Origin: Ruegeria sp. Ofav3-42
GTDB lineage: Bacteria; Pseudomonadota; Alphaproteobacteria; Rhodobacterales; Rhodobacteraceae
Reading direction: 5' to 3'
Length of the DNA stretch: 64,000 bases
NCBI RefSeq assembly: GCF_022347725.1
Contig: NZ_JAKRGB010000010.1
Location: 1 to 64,000 of the forward strand
Shown in pieces: positions 26,977 to 36,800 of the stretch (positions within the stretch are counted from its first letter, which is position 1; every line of letters begins with the position of its first letter). The notes under the pieces are model-generated. The model was given only the letters and a program-made list of their open reading frames with translations, was not told where the DNA came from and searched no databases. The translations under genes and the position numbers were made by a program.

Positions 26977-28191
26977 ATGTTCCGCCTGACCGAATATATG
27001 CACCAACTGGTCAAACCGACCCCGGTGCGCAAACGCCGCCCCGGACCAGTGAAACCAGTGGTGATCTGGAACCTGACGCGGCGTTGCAATCTGAAATGCC
27101 GCCATTGCTACACCGTCTCGGCGGATGTGGCGTTCCCCGGTGAGCTCAGCCATGAGCAAGCCATGGTAACCCTTGAGGATCTGGGCCAATTTCGCGTTCC
27201 TGCCCTGATCCTCTCGGGTGGGGAGCCGCTGGACCGGTTCGATTTCTTTAATATTGCCAAGCGCGCCCGTGAACTGGTGCCGATGCTGGCGCTGTCGACC
27301 AACGGCACGCGGATCTACGACGAAACCGCCGACATGATCGCCGATGTGGGGTTCAACTATGTCGGCATTTCCCTGGATGGGATCGGGGCCACGAATGACT
27401 GGTTCCGCGGTGTCGACGGCGCCTTTGCCGACGCTCTGCGTGGCGTGCGCGAATGCAAGAAGCGCGGCATCAAGGTCGGCCTGCGGTTCTGCCTGACCGA
27501 GGGCACCCAGCATCATTTGCCCGACCTGTTGCAACTGTGCGACGACGAGGGTGTCGACAAGTTCTACCTGTCTCACCTTGTCTACGCCGGTCGTGGCGAC
27601 AAGAACCGGGGCGAAGACGCCGAACACCTGCGCACCCGCAAGGGCCTCGACCTGCTGCTGGACCGCGCGTGGGAGGCCGTTTCGGGCGGGCGCCCGCTGG
27701 ACATCGTGACAGGCAACAACGACGCCGATGCGGGGTATTTCCTGAATTGGATTCGCACGCATTTCGATGCCGAAAAAGTGGCGCATGTCCGCGAACATCT
27801 GGCCGCATGGGGGGGCAACTCCAGCGGTCTGGGCGTGGCGAATATCGACAATCTGGGCCGCGTGCATCCCGACACCTATTGGTCCGACTACACGGTCGGC
27901 AATGTGAAAACCCGGTCGTTTTCCGAACTCTGGACCAGCGACGACCAGATGTTGGCCATGCTGCGCACCCGCCCGCGCCCGTTGAAAGGGCGCTGCGGGG
28001 CCTGTCAACTCAAGGACGTCTGTGGCGGCAACACCCGCATCCGGGCCTTGCAGGTGACCGGCGATCCCTGGGCCGAAGATCCGGCCTGCTATCTATCAAA
28101 CGAAGAAATTGGCGTGGATGCCGAAGGTGAACGCCTGCAGGTCACGCCATTCCGGGGGAAACGTCATGATCCGGCGCATCAGTTCTTTTGA
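26977..28191 (+). CDS. nirJ: NirJ, radical SAM heme d1 biosynthesis enzyme
   Basis: A 404-residue radical SAM enzyme that acts on the propionate side chains of didecarboxysiroheme. The [4Fe-4S] motif CNLKCRHC (Cys37, 41, 44) is followed by [18 protein letters not shown]-terminal cysteine cluster ([17 protein letters not shown] and DPACY) points to a second iron-sulfur cluster of SPASM type. It is cytosolic and lies between nirH and nirN. Confidence 0.95.
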   Translation: MFRLTEYMHQLVKPTPVRKRRPGPVKPVVIWNLTRRCNLKCRHCYTVSADVAFPGELSHEQAMVTLEDLGQFRVPALILSGGEPLDRFDFFNIAKRARELVPMLALSTNGTRIYDETADMIADVGFNYVGISLDGIGATNDWFRGVDGAFADALRGVRECKKRGIKVGLRFCLTEGTQHHLPDLLQLCDDEGVDKFYLSHLVYAGRGDKNRGEDAEHLRTRKGLDLLLDRAWEAVSGGRPLDIVTGNNDADAGYFLNWIRTHFDAEKVAHVREHLAAWGGNSSGLGVANIDNLGRVHPDTYWSDYTVGNVKTRSFSELWTSDDQMLAMLRTRPRPLKGRCGACQLKDVCGGNTRIRALQVTGDPWAEDPACYLSNEEIGVDAEGERLQVTPFRGKRHDPAHQFF

Positions 28192-28225
28192 CACTGCTCA
28201 CTCTGATCCTTCTAACGATGCGCGG

Positions 28226-28270
28226 GCGGTGCCTGCGGGAGCCTCCGGCGGGAGTATTTTGAGAAAGATG
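28226..28270 (+). repeat. Roseobacter-type short intergenic repeat (candidate)
   Basis: The segment includes GGTGCCTGCGGGAGCCTCCG followed by GCGGGAGTATTTTGAGAAAG and the start of nirN. It has two GCGGGAG copies and the hairpin-forming CCTCCGGCGGGAG. I recognise this pattern from many Rhodobacteraceae intergenic regions, but there is no second copy in this window. It fills most of the 76-bp nirJ-nirN gap. Confidence 0.45.
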
Positions 28271-29791
28271 AAGGTCGGACTGCTGTTTTCGGCCCTGAGC
28301 GTCGGCGCAGCCTGGGCGGACGCGCCTTCGGACTATGCTGAACACTGCGCCTCGTGTCACGGTGTGAACCGTCTGGGCGGCGTGGGCCCGGCCCTGATCC
28401 CCGAGACGTTGAAGCGCATGCGCGGGCCGCGTGTGGCCGCCGTGATTGCCGAAGGTCGTACTGCCACGCAGATGCCTGCATTTTCGCACGAACTGGATGC
28501 ACTGCAGATCGAGGAACTGGCGGGCTGGCTGAAATCCCCACTGGAAAATGATCCAGAATGGGACGAGGCCGATATCATGGCCAGCCGGTCACTAGACGAG
28601 GACTATGTCCCGGTTGACGCCCCGGTCTGGGACAGCGACCCGATGAACATCACGTTGGCAGTTGAGACCGGTGACCACCATGTCAGCGTTCTGGATGGCG
28701 ACACGTTCGAGGTTCTGGACCGGTTCGAAACCCCCTTCGCCGTCCATGGCGGCCCAAAGTTCAGCCCCGACGGGCGGTATGTCTTCATCATGTCCCGCGA
28801 TGGCTGGGTACAGAAATACGACATCTGGGCGTTGAAACAGGTGGGCCGCGTGCGCGCGGGTCTCAACAGCCGCAACATCGCCATGTCGGGTGATGGCAAA
28901 TGGGTTGCCGTGGCGAACTACCTGCCGAACAGCCTGACTCTGCTGTCGACCGAAGACCTCTCGGTCGCCAAAGTTATCGATATCAAAAGCAAGAAGGGCA
29001 AACCCAGCCGCGTCTCGGCAGTTTATCAGGCCCCTCCGCGGGAAAGCTTTGTTCTGGCCCTCAAGGATGTGCCCGAGATATGGGAAGTCTTTTATGGCGA
29101 CAATCCCCCACAGTTCGGCATCGGCCACGATTTCCGCATCGAAGGGCAGTTCAAGAACCCTAACCCCTTTCCAGTCCGCAAGATCACAACGCCCGACTAT
29201 CTGGACGATTTCTTTTTTGACCAGAGTTATGAATATGTGATGGGCGCATCCCGCGACGGCAAGGGCGGACAGGTGATCGATCTGGTCATCGGCCAGAAAG
29301 TAGCCGATCTGGACCTGCCGGGGATGCCGCATCTGGGCTCGGGCATCACTTGGCGGCACGGCGATACCACCGTGATGGCCACGCCGCACCTGACCGATGG
29401 CACGGTGTCCGTGATCGACATGGAAACCTGGGAAACGGTCAAACGGATCAAGACAGAAGGGCCGGGATTCTTCATGCGCAGCCATGAAAACTCGCCCTAC
29501 GTCTGGGCCGATGTGTTCTTTGGACCGAACAAGGACGCGATGCATGTGATCGACAAGCAAAGCCTTGAGATCGTGAAGACTCTGCGCCCCGCGCCGGGCA
29601 AGACCGTGGCCCATGTCGAGTTCACAAAGGATGGGCGCCACGCGCTTGTTTCGATCTGGGAAGATGATGGCGCAGTGATCGTTTACGACGCGCAGACACT
29701 GGAAGAAGTCCGCCGCCTGCCGATGCGCAAACCTTCGGGGAAGTATAATGTCTGGAACAAAATCACCTTCTCGGAAGGCACCAGCCACTGA
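28268..29791 (+). CDS. nirN: NirN, dihydro-heme d1 dehydrogenase
   Basis: A 507-residue periplasmic protein, paralogous to NirS, with a signal peptide (MKVGLLFSALSVGAAWA), a cytochrome c domain (CASCHG at 28-32) and a d1-binding propeller. NirN oxidises dihydro-heme d1 in the last synthesis step and hands heme d1 to NirS. A longer ORF reaches back into nirJ (28109), but the signal peptide fixes this ATG. Its first codons coincide with the end of a Rhodobacteraceae-like repeat, and the ribosome site (GAGAAAG) is weak. Confidence 0.92.
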   Translation: MKVGLLFSALSVGAAWADAPSDYAEHCASCHGVNRLGGVGPALIPETLKRMRGPRVAAVIAEGRTATQMPAFSHELDALQIEELAGWLKSPLENDPEWDEADIMASRSLDEDYVPVDAPVWDSDPMNITLAVETGDHHVSVLDGDTFEVLDRFETPFAVHGGPKFSPDGRYVFIMSRDGWVQKYDIWALKQVGRVRAGLNSRNIAMSGDGKWVAVANYLPNSLTLLSTEDLSVAKVIDIKSKKGKPSRVSAVYQAPPRESFVLALKDVPEIWEVFYGDNPPQFGIGHDFRIEGQFKNPNPFPVRKITTPDYLDDFFFDQSYEYVMGASRDGKGGQVIDLVIGQKVADLDLPGMPHLGSGITWRHGDTTVMATPHLTDGTVSVIDMETWETVKRIKTEGPGFFMRSHENSPYVWADVFFGPNKDAMHVIDKQSLEIVKTLRPAPGKTVAHVEFTKDGRHALVSIWEDDGAVIVYDAQTLEEVRRLPMRKPSGKYNVWNKITFSEGTSH

Positions 29792-30011
29792 AGGCAAATG
29801 GCCGGTTTGGAAACTGGCCATTCTGCTTTATCCGGCCACGGCACTGACCGTGGCCATCAACCTGTTTCTGGCGGGACTGATCGCCAACAGCGCGGGCTTT
29901 GGCGTAATCGCACCCGTCACCGCAATCCTGTGGTCGATCCCTTTGGGCGTCCCGGCATCGTGGCTGGCGGGTCGCTGGGTACGCGGGTTGATGGACGAAG
30001 CTGACGGATAA
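29748..30011 (+). CDS. Small two-helix membrane protein after nirN
   Basis: An 87-residue protein with two hydrophobic segments (about 21-46 and 50-72) and the motif IPLGVPASWLAGRWVRGLMD. It starts inside nirN (44-nt overlap in another frame), so it is translationally coupled to heme d1 genes. It resembles small proteins that accompany nir genes in related bacteria and might be what some annotations call NnrT, but I cannot confirm that. The function is unknown. Confidence 0.6.
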   Translation: MSGTKSPSRKAPATEGKWPVWKLAILLYPATALTVAINLFLAGLIANSAGFGVIAPVTAILWSIPLGVPASWLAGRWVRGLMDEADG

Positions 30012-30029
30012 ATGAGAATTTCCAGCGAC

Positions 30030-30043
30030 CTGACCTAAGTCAA
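30030..30043 (+). promoter_or_regulatory. Fnr/Dnr-type box of the nos operon
   Basis: CTGACCTAAGTCAA differs from TTGAC-N4-GTCAA at one base. Its centre is 64.5 nt before the first gene of the nos cluster, matching the spacing of the other boxes. Confidence 0.7.
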
Positions 30044-30100
30044 GTATCGGAGCGGGAGAATCCCCTAGGACTCAGGAAAGAACGCCGAGTTGGATTCTCC

Positions 30101-30565
30101 ATGCCCACCCTTAACCCTCTGCACAATCTCCCTGATCGCGCCCTGCGTGCGACATGTGCGTTGGTGGGCATCCTCCTGCTGTTGTTGCAAATGCTTGGCC
30201 CGGCGCTGGCGAGTCCCGGCACAAGCATGTGGGTGGAGATCTGCTCGGAGGCAGGGGCGGTCTGGGTAGAGGTTGACCTTGAGGAGGAAGATCGCGACCC
30301 AACCGCGCCCTGTCCCAAATGTGCCGACTGCGCCTTGTGCGCGATAACGGCAGTAGCGCCGGTACCAGATCTGCCGCAACTTGATCGGGTAGGATTTGTC
30401 GAAATCGCGCAACGCGGCATACGTTCCCTGTGCGAACCCTACAGTTCAGCCTGGCTGTGGCCCGAAACCCGAGGACCCCCGGCTGCGCCCAAAAATAACA
30501 CCGAACGCGCCCCGCGCGCGTCCATAGCGTCAATCCAAGTATCCGGAGGTGCGCTGTGGTCGTAA
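30101..30565 (+). CDS. DUF2946-like small membrane or secreted cysteine protein
   Basis: A 154-residue protein with one N-terminal hydrophobic segment (about 17-38) and WVEICSEAGAVWVEV, followed by a C-x2-C-x2-C-x2-C cluster (Cys71, 74, 77, 80). This pattern resembles DUF2946 proteins, which often sit with metal genes. The cluster could bind copper or zinc. It is the first gene behind the nos box and overlaps nosR by 10 nt, so it is probably made with the N2O reductase system. No function is known to me. Confidence 0.6.
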   Translation: MPTLNPLHNLPDRALRATCALVGILLLLLQMLGPALASPGTSMWVEICSEAGAVWVEVDLEEEDRDPTAPCPKCADCALCAITAVAPVPDLPQLDRVGFVEIAQRGIRSLCEPYSSAWLWPETRGPPAAPKNNTERAPRASIASIQVSGGALWS

Positions 30566-32733
30566 GTCGCGCAATCCATTTCCTGCTGGCCCTTACCCTG
30601 TCCTGCCTGATGGCGATCAGCGCCCGTGCCGACAGCCTCGCCAGCTTCCTGCCCGATATCACGCCCGCCGATCTGGTTCCCGGTGCCGATACCTTTGGCC
30701 CCGTGCGCGACGACGTGCCCGTTGCCCCGGTTATGAAAGGCGGTGACACCGTCGCCTGGGCCTTCCTGACCTCGGACTTCGTCGGTACCACCGGATATTC
30801 CGGAAAGCCCATCCACGTTGTTGCTGCGATCGACGGCGATGCGGTTCTAACCGGTGTGAAACTGGTCAAGCACTCGGAACCCATTGTTCTGATCGGTATC
30901 CCCAACTCGCGCATGGTCGAGTTGACCGAAGGCTATGCCGGGCTTGACCTGAAGGTCGAAGCCGAGACAGGCGGCGAGGGGCACGACCTCGACATTATCT
31001 CGGGCGCGACGGTCACGATCATGGTGATTGATGACAGCCTTGTGCGCGGCGGCATCAAAGTGGCCCGCGCGCTGGGTCTGGGCGGCCTGTCTCCGCTGCA
31101 GGCCGATGGCCCGAAACGCGAAGTCGATATGGCGCAGGACGCCACCTATGACTGGACCACTCTGTCCGGCAACGGCTCAATCCGGCGACTGACGCTGGAT
31201 GTTGGCCAGGTCAACGCGGCCTTTGAGGCCACCGGTGATCAGCGTGCCATCGCGCGTCCCGAACCCGGCGAGGCCGATGACACGTTCATCGACATGCATC
31301 TGGCGCTGGTCTCGGTCCCGTCGATCGGCAAGTCCCTGTTGGGCGAGGCCGAGTATCAGAACCTGACCCAGTGGCTGGACGAAGGCGAACAGGCCATTCT
31401 GGTGCTGGGTCGCGGGGCCTACAGCTTCAAGGGCTCAGGCTATGTCCGCGGCGGCATCTTCGACCGCATTCAGCTGATCCAGGGCGACAATTCAGTACGG
31501 TTCTTCGACAAGCAGCAAGAGCGCCTGGGCAAGGTCGCCGCTTCGGATGCGCCCAGCTTCACCGAGCTGGACATTTTCAAAATTCCCGCCGAGGCGGAGT
31601 TTGACCCCGCCGAGCCGTTCCGCATGCAATTGCTGGTGCAACGGGCCGTGGGTGCCGTTGAAAAGACGTTCCTGACCTTCGATTTGGGCTACAAGCTGCC
31701 GGAACAGTACCTTCTGCCGGTTGCGGCCCCTGCTGTCGTCGATGACGCCACCGGTGAAGCTGCCGCCAAAGCCGCCCTTTGGAAACGCATCTGGAAGGAC
31801 CGCACCGTCGAAATCGGCATTCTGGGCGTCATGCTGCTGGTCCTAACGGCGACCTTCTTCTTCCAATTCCACGCGACGATGAACGCGCGGGTCTTCTACT
31901 GGTTCCGCATCGGCTATTTGACCATGACCCTGTTCTTCATCGGTTGGTACGCCAACGCGCAGCTGAGCGTCGTGAACCTGATGGCACTGGCCGGAAGCCT
32001 GCGAACAGGATTCAGCTGGGATGCCTTCCTGCTTGACCCGCTGGTCTTCATCCAATGGTTCGCTGTCGCTGCCGCGCTGCTGTTCTGGGGGCGTGGAGCC
32101 TATTGCGGGTGGCTGTGCCCATTCGGTGCGCTGCAGGAATTGACCAACAAGATCGCCCGCGCGTTGAAGGTGCCGCAGTGGACGCTGCCCTGGGGTGTGA
32201 ACGAACGCCTGTGGCCCGCAAAGTACATGATCTTCCTGGGTCTCTTCGGCCTTAGCTTCGTCTCGATCCCGTTGGCCGAGACCTATGCCGAGATCGAACC
32301 CTTCAAGACCGCAATCATCCTGAAATTCATGCGCGACTGGCCGTTTGTGGTCTTTGCGCTGACCTTGCTGGGGATCGGGCTGTTCATTGAACGGTTCTAC
32401 TGCCGCTACCTCTGCCCGCTGGGCGGAGCGCTGGCGATCCCTGCCCGAATTCGCATGTTCGACTGGCTGCGCCGCTACAAGGATTGCGGCACCCCCTGTC
32501 AGACCTGCGCCAACGAATGCCCCGTTCAGGCGATCCACCCCACCGGTGAGATCAACCCGAACGAGTGCGTCACCTGCCTGCATTGTCAGGTGCTCTACCA
32601 GTCCGAGGACAAATGTCCCGTCGTTATCCGCCAACTGAAACGGCGGGCCAAGACAGGGTCGGTCCAGATGAAGACCCCACTCGGACAACCACCGGCGAAC
32701 CATCCGAACGCCAAACCGCAATCCGTTTCCTAA
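30556..32733 (+). CDS. nosR: NosR, membrane flavo-iron-sulfur protein for N2O reduction
   Basis: A 725-residue protein with a signal peptide and a periplasmic FMN-binding domain. The flavinylation motif SGATVT is at 149-154. Several membrane helices carry [12 protein letters not shown] and [14 protein letters not shown], and two C-terminal cytoplasmic [4Fe-4S] motifs follow ([13 protein letters not shown] and [18 protein letters not shown]). NosR supplies electrons to NosZ and is needed for nos expression. It starts with GTG behind CCGGAGG. NosX, encoded downstream, is expected to attach the FMN. Confidence 0.95.
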   Translation: MVVSRAIHFLLALTLSCLMAISARADSLASFLPDITPADLVPGADTFGPVRDDVPVAPVMKGGDTVAWAFLTSDFVGTTGYSGKPIHVVAAIDGDAVLTGVKLVKHSEPIVLIGIPNSRMVELTEGYAGLDLKVEAETGGEGHDLDIISGATVTIMVIDDSLVRGGIKVARALGLGGLSPLQADGPKREVDMAQDATYDWTTLSGNGSIRRLTLDVGQVNAAFEATGDQRAIARPEPGEADDTFIDMHLALVSVPSIGKSLLGEAEYQNLTQWLDEGEQAILVLGRGAYSFKGSGYVRGGIFDRIQLIQGDNSVRFFDKQQERLGKVAASDAPSFTELDIFKIPAEAEFDPAEPFRMQLLVQRAVGAVEKTFLTFDLGYKLPEQYLLPVAAPAVVDDATGEAAAKAALWKRIWKDRTVEIGILGVMLLVLTATFFFQFHATMNARVFYWFRIGYLTMTLFFIGWYANAQLSVVNLMALAGSLRTGFSWDAFLLDPLVFIQWFAVAAALLFWGRGAYCGWLCPFGALQELTNKIARALKVPQWTLPWGVNERLWPAKYMIFLGLFGLSFVSIPLAETYAEIEPFKTAIILKFMRDWPFVVFALTLLGIGLFIERFYCRYLCPLGGALAIPARIRMFDWLRRYKDCGTPCQTCANECPVQAIHPTGEINPNECVTCLHCQVLYQSEDKCPVVIRQLKRRAKTGSVQMKTPLGQPPANHPNAKPQSVS

Positions 32734-32749
32734 AAAAGGAGGAACGATC

Positions 32750-34657
32750 ATGTCGGACAATGAAAACAAACTGAACATCACACGCCGTGGGATGCTGGGT
32801 GCAACCGCAACCGGCGCTGTGCTGGCCGGGACCGGTCTGGGTTCGACCCTGATGACCGCGAAACAGGCCAGCGCTGCGGCCAATGCCAATCTGCAGCCCG
32901 GTGAGCTGGACGAATATTACGGCTTCTGGTCCTCGGGTCAGACCGGCGAACTGCGCATCCTGGGCTTCCCGTCCATGCGCGAGCTGATGCGGGTGCCGGT
33001 GTTCAACCGCTGCTCGGCCACCGGCTGGGGTCAGACCAATGAATCGCTGAAGATCATGACCGACGGCCTGCTGCCGGAGACCAAAGAGTTTCTCGCCAAG
33101 CGCGGCCTGAAAACCTATGACAACGGCGACCTGCACCACCCGCATATGTCGTTCACTGATGGTACCTATGACGGCCGTTACCTGTTCATGAACGACAAGG
33201 CCAACACCCGCGTCGCTCGTGTGCGCTGCGATGTGATGAAATGCGACAAGATCACCGAGATCCCGAACGCCAAGGCGATCCACGGTCTGCGTCCGCAGAA
33301 ATTCCCGCGCACCGGCTATGTCTTTGCCAATGGTGAGGATGAAACGCCGCTGGTCAATGACGGCACCGTGCTGGACGATCCGTCGCAATACGTGAACATC
33401 TTCACCGCGCTGGACGGCGACACCATGGAAGTGGCGTGGCAGGTGATCGTGTCGGGTAACCTCGACAACACCGACTGCGACTATCAGGGTAAATACGCCT
33501 ATTCGACCTCGTACAACTCGGAAATGGGTATGAACCTGGCCGAGATGACCGAGAACGAGCTGGACCACGTCGTTGTCTTCAACCTTGCTGAAATCGAAAA
33601 AGGTATCGAAGCCGGTGACTATCAGGAGCTGAAGGGCGTCAAGGTTCTGGACGGCCGTAAAGGTCAGAACAAGAACTACACCCGCTACATCCCGATCCCG
33701 AACTCGCCGCACGGCATCAACACCGCACCTGACGGCAAGCACGTCTGCATCAACGGTAAGCTGTCGCCGACCGTTTCGATCATGGACGTCACCAAGCTGG
33801 ACGCCCTGTTCGAAAGCGATGCCGATCCGCGGTCCTGCATCGTGGGTGAGCCGCAGCTGGGTCTTGGCCCTCTTCACACTGCTTATGACGGTCAGGGCAA
33901 CGCGTTCACCACGCTGTTCCTGGACAGCCAGATCGTGAAGTGGAACATCGACAGGGCAATCGAGGCTTACGGCGGTGCCGATGTGGACCCGATCATCTCG
34001 AAGGTCGATGTGCATTATCAGCCGGGTCACAACTCGACATCTATGGGTGAAACCAAGGATGCCGACGGTAAGTGGCTGATTTCGATGAACAAGTTCTCGA
34101 AAGACCGGTTCCTGAATGTCGGCCCGCTGAAGCCTGAGAACGAGCAGCTGATCGACATCTCGTCCAACGAGATGAAGGTGGTTCACGACGGTCCAACCTT
34201 TGCCGAGCCGCATGACTCGATCATCGTGCGCAGCGACATCGTCAACCCGGTCAACGTCTGGGACCGCGCCGATGTCACTTGGGAGGACGCCCGCAAACAG
34301 GCCGAAGCCGATGGCATCGATCTGGAAGAAGGCGCCGAAGAACCCATCCGGGACGGCAACAAGGTGCGGGTCTATATGACCTCGCAGGCACCGACCTTTA
34401 GCCTTGAGAAGTTCACCGTCAAACAAGGTGACGAGGTGACTGTTTATATCACCAACCTGGATGACGTGGACGACGTGACCCACGGCTTCTGCCTGGGTAA
34501 CTACGGCATCGCGATGGAAGTCGCACCGATGGCGACCGCCTCGGTCACCTTCACCGCCGACCGTCCGGGCGTGCACTGGTTCTATTGCCAATGGTTCTGC
34601 CACGCGCTGCACATGGAAATGCGCGGCCGGATGCTGGTCGAGCCGCAGGGAGCATAA
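32750..34657 (+). CDS. nosZ: Nitrous-oxide reductase (clade I, Tat-exported)
   Basis: A 635-residue copper enzyme that reduces N2O to N2 in the periplasm. The Tat signal [19 protein letters not shown] marks clade I. The propeller carries the CuZ histidines ([12 protein letters not shown], and others), and the C-terminal cupredoxin domain carries the CuA site [13 protein letters not shown] strong AAAAAGGAGGAA ribosome site is 5 nt upstream of the start. It lies between nosR and nosD. Confidence 0.97.
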   Translation: MSDNENKLNITRRGMLGATATGAVLAGTGLGSTLMTAKQASAAANANLQPGELDEYYGFWSSGQTGELRILGFPSMRELMRVPVFNRCSATGWGQTNESLKIMTDGLLPETKEFLAKRGLKTYDNGDLHHPHMSFTDGTYDGRYLFMNDKANTRVARVRCDVMKCDKITEIPNAKAIHGLRPQKFPRTGYVFANGEDETPLVNDGTVLDDPSQYVNIFTALDGDTMEVAWQVIVSGNLDNTDCDYQGKYAYSTSYNSEMGMNLAEMTENELDHVVVFNLAEIEKGIEAGDYQELKGVKVLDGRKGQNKNYTRYIPIPNSPHGINTAPDGKHVCINGKLSPTVSIMDVTKLDALFESDADPRSCIVGEPQLGLGPLHTAYDGQGNAFTTLFLDSQIVKWNIDRAIEAYGGADVDPIISKVDVHYQPGHNSTSMGETKDADGKWLISMNKFSKDRFLNVGPLKPENEQLIDISSNEMKVVHDGPTFAEPHDSIIVRSDIVNPVNVWDRADVTWEDARKQAEADGIDLEEGAEEPIRDGNKVRVYMTSQAPTFSLEKFTVKQGDEVTVYITNLDDVDDVTHGFCLGNYGIAMEVAPMATASVTFTADRPGVHWFYCQWFCHALHMEMRGRMLVEPQGA

Positions 34658-34660
34658 CCC

Positions 34661-35917
34661 ATGCGTTGGTCCCTGCTCATACCGCTCCTGCTCGGCTCGC
34701 CCCTTTGGGCGGCGGACTGGGATGTGCCCAACCGGGCGGGGGCCATCAATGAAACACTGGCGCAGGCGGCGGATGGGGACACCCTTCGCCTGAGCCCCGG
34801 CGTTTACACCGAAACGCTGGTTCTGGACCGGCCCATTACTATCGACGGGCTGGGTCAGGCCACCATCGACGGACAAGGCAACGGCAGTGTCATAACCGTG
34901 ACCGGGCCGGGCGTAACCGTGCGCGGGCTGACAGTGATCGGTTCGGGCTCAAGCCATGACGGGATCGACAGTGGCATCCAGTTGACCAAAACGGCCAAAG
35001 CGCCGGTGGTCGAGGACAACGTGCTGCTGGGCAATCTCTATGGCGTCGACATTCACGGGGCCAAGGACAGCATCGTGCGTGGCAACCGGATCGAAGGACG
35101 TTTGGACCAGCGGATGAATGACCGTGGCAATGGTGTCTATGTCTGGAACGCGCCGGGTGCGCGGGTCGAGAACAACGAAATCCGGTATGGGCGCGACGGG
35201 GTTTTTGTGAACTCGTCAAAAAAGAACACCTTCACCGGCAACCTGTTCCGCGATCTGCGTTTCGCGGTGCATTACATGTATGCCGACAATTCGGTCGTCA
35301 GCGACAACGTCTCGATCGGCAATGATCTGGGCTATGCGGTGATGTTCACGACCAATGTGACCGTTGCCAACAATGTCTCGATCGGTGACCGCGAACATGG
35401 CGTGATGCTGAACTACGCCAACAAGAGCGTCATCACCGGCAATGTAGTGATAGGTGCCAAGGAAAAATGCACTTTCCTCTATAACTCGAACAAGAACGAA
35501 TTCACCGACAACTGGTTCCAGGGATGCGGCATCGGCATCCACTTTACCGCCGGCAGCGAGCGAAACCGCATCGTTGGCAACTCTTTCGTCGGTAACCGGA
35601 CACAGGTGAAATACGTCTCGACCAAGTGGGTCGAGTGGTCCGAGGAAGGGCGCGGCAATTACTGGTCCGATTTTGCCGCCTATGACGTGGACGGCAACGG
35701 CATCGCTGATGCCCCCTATCGCCCCAATGACAGTATGGACCATGTGCTGTGGACCCAACCCGCAGCCAAATTGCTGCTCGGCTCGCCAGCCGTGCAGTTG
35801 GTGCGCTGGTCGCAATCTGCTTTCCCGGCCCTGCTGCCGGGCGGCGTGATGGACAGCAATCCATTGATGCAAGCCCCTGAACCCCCAGCAATGAAAAAGG
35901 TGCCTCATGACGGATAA
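34661..35917 (+). CDS. nosD: NosD, periplasmic Cu-site maturation protein
   Basis: A 418-residue protein with a signal peptide (MRWSLLIPLLLGSPLWA) and a right-handed beta-helix of the CASH/NosD type. Repeats such as VVEDNVLLGNLYGVDIHG, IVRGNRIEGR and VVSDNVSIGNDLGYAV are visible. NosD works with the NosFY ABC transporter to build the CuZ centre of NosZ. It starts 3 nt after nosZ and overlaps nosF by 11 nt. Confidence 0.95.
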   Translation: MRWSLLIPLLLGSPLWAADWDVPNRAGAINETLAQAADGDTLRLSPGVYTETLVLDRPITIDGLGQATIDGQGNGSVITVTGPGVTVRGLTVIGSGSSHDGIDSGIQLTKTAKAPVVEDNVLLGNLYGVDIHGAKDSIVRGNRIEGRLDQRMNDRGNGVYVWNAPGARVENNEIRYGRDGVFVNSSKKNTFTGNLFRDLRFAVHYMYADNSVVSDNVSIGNDLGYAVMFTTNVTVANNVSIGDREHGVMLNYANKSVITGNVVIGAKEKCTFLYNSNKNEFTDNWFQGCGIGIHFTAGSERNRIVGNSFVGNRTQVKYVSTKWVEWSEEGRGNYWSDFAAYDVDGNGIADAPYRPNDSMDHVLWTQPAAKLLLGSPAVQLVRWSQSAFPALLPGGVMDSNPLMQAPEPPAMKKVPHDG

Positions 35918-36800
35918 GGCCCTGTCTATCGACCATGTCAGCAAGGACCGAGGGAAAACCCGCGTTCTTGACGATATCAACTTGTCACTTGCCCCCGGCC
36001 AGCGCGTGGCGCTTTTGGGCCATAACGGCGCGGGCAAGTCGACCCTGATCAAATCCATCCTTGGCCTGACGCCGATCCATGGTGGCGCCATCCAGATCGG
36101 AGACGCCACCCCCGGCAGCGCAAAGGCGCGGCGCGAGACGGCGTATCTGCCCGAGGCGGTTTCGTTCCACCCGGCCCTGACCGGGCGCGAACAGTTGACC
36201 CTGTTTGCACAACTGTCCGGGACAAAAGCTGATGTGCCCGCCCTGCTGGACCGTGTTGGCCTCAGCGACGCATTGGACCGCCGTATCGGAGCCTATTCCA
36301 AGGGGATGCGGCAACGTCTGGGTCTGGCGCAGGTTCTGCTGGGGCAACCGAAAGTGGCCTTGTTAGATGAACCCACAAGCGGGCTGGACCCGATTTCTCG
36401 GCAAGACCTTTATGCCATCATCGACGAACTGGCTGCCCAAGGCACCGCCGTCCTGATCGCGTCTCATGCGCTGACCGAGGTCGAGGCCCGAACCGACCGC
36501 ATTGCCATCATGCGCAAAGGTCGGATGGTGGCTGATGACACGCTGAGCAACCTGTCCGCGCTGGCGGGTCTACCGATCCGCCTGCGGGTCCGCGCCAGCG
36601 ACAACCCCGACATCCTGGCCGCTGAACTTGGAGGCAACCGGACCAACGGCGCGTCGGTTGAACTGCTCTGCTCTCCGGATGACAAGATGGAGGCCCTGCG
36701 CCGCATCGCCGGACTGGGCGATGCCGTGGCGGATGTGGAAATGACCCCGCCCAAGCTGGAAGACCTTTATCGCCACTACGCACAGGAGGATTTGCAATGA
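35907..36800 (+). CDS. nosF: NosF, ABC transporter ATPase
   Basis: A 297-residue ATPase with Walker A LLGHNGAGKSTLIKS, the ABC signature YSKGMRQRLGLAQ and Walker B VALLDEPTSGLDP. It pairs with NosY in the membrane and NosD in the periplasm for sulfur or copper-site supply to NosZ. It overlaps nosD by 11 nt and nosY by 4 nt. Confidence 0.95.
   Translation: MTDKALSIDHVSKDRGKTRVLDDINLSLAPGQRVALLGHNGAGKSTLIKSILGLTPIHGGAIQIGDATPGSAKARRETAYLPEAVSFHPALTGREQLTLFAQLSGTKADVPALLDRVGLSDALDRRIGAYSKGMRQRLGLAQVLLGQPKVALLDEPTSGLDPISRQDLYAIIDELAAQGTAVLIASHALTEVEARTDRIAIMRKGRMVADDTLSNLSALAGLPIRLRVRASDNPDILAAELGGNRTNGASVELLCSPDDKMEALRRIAGLGDAVADVEMTPPKLEDLYRHYAQEDLQ

Noticed and set aside
32624..34876. 750-codon open frame on the minus strand, opposite nosZ
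   Set aside because: It mirrors nosZ, whose identity is certain, and its translation matches no family I know.
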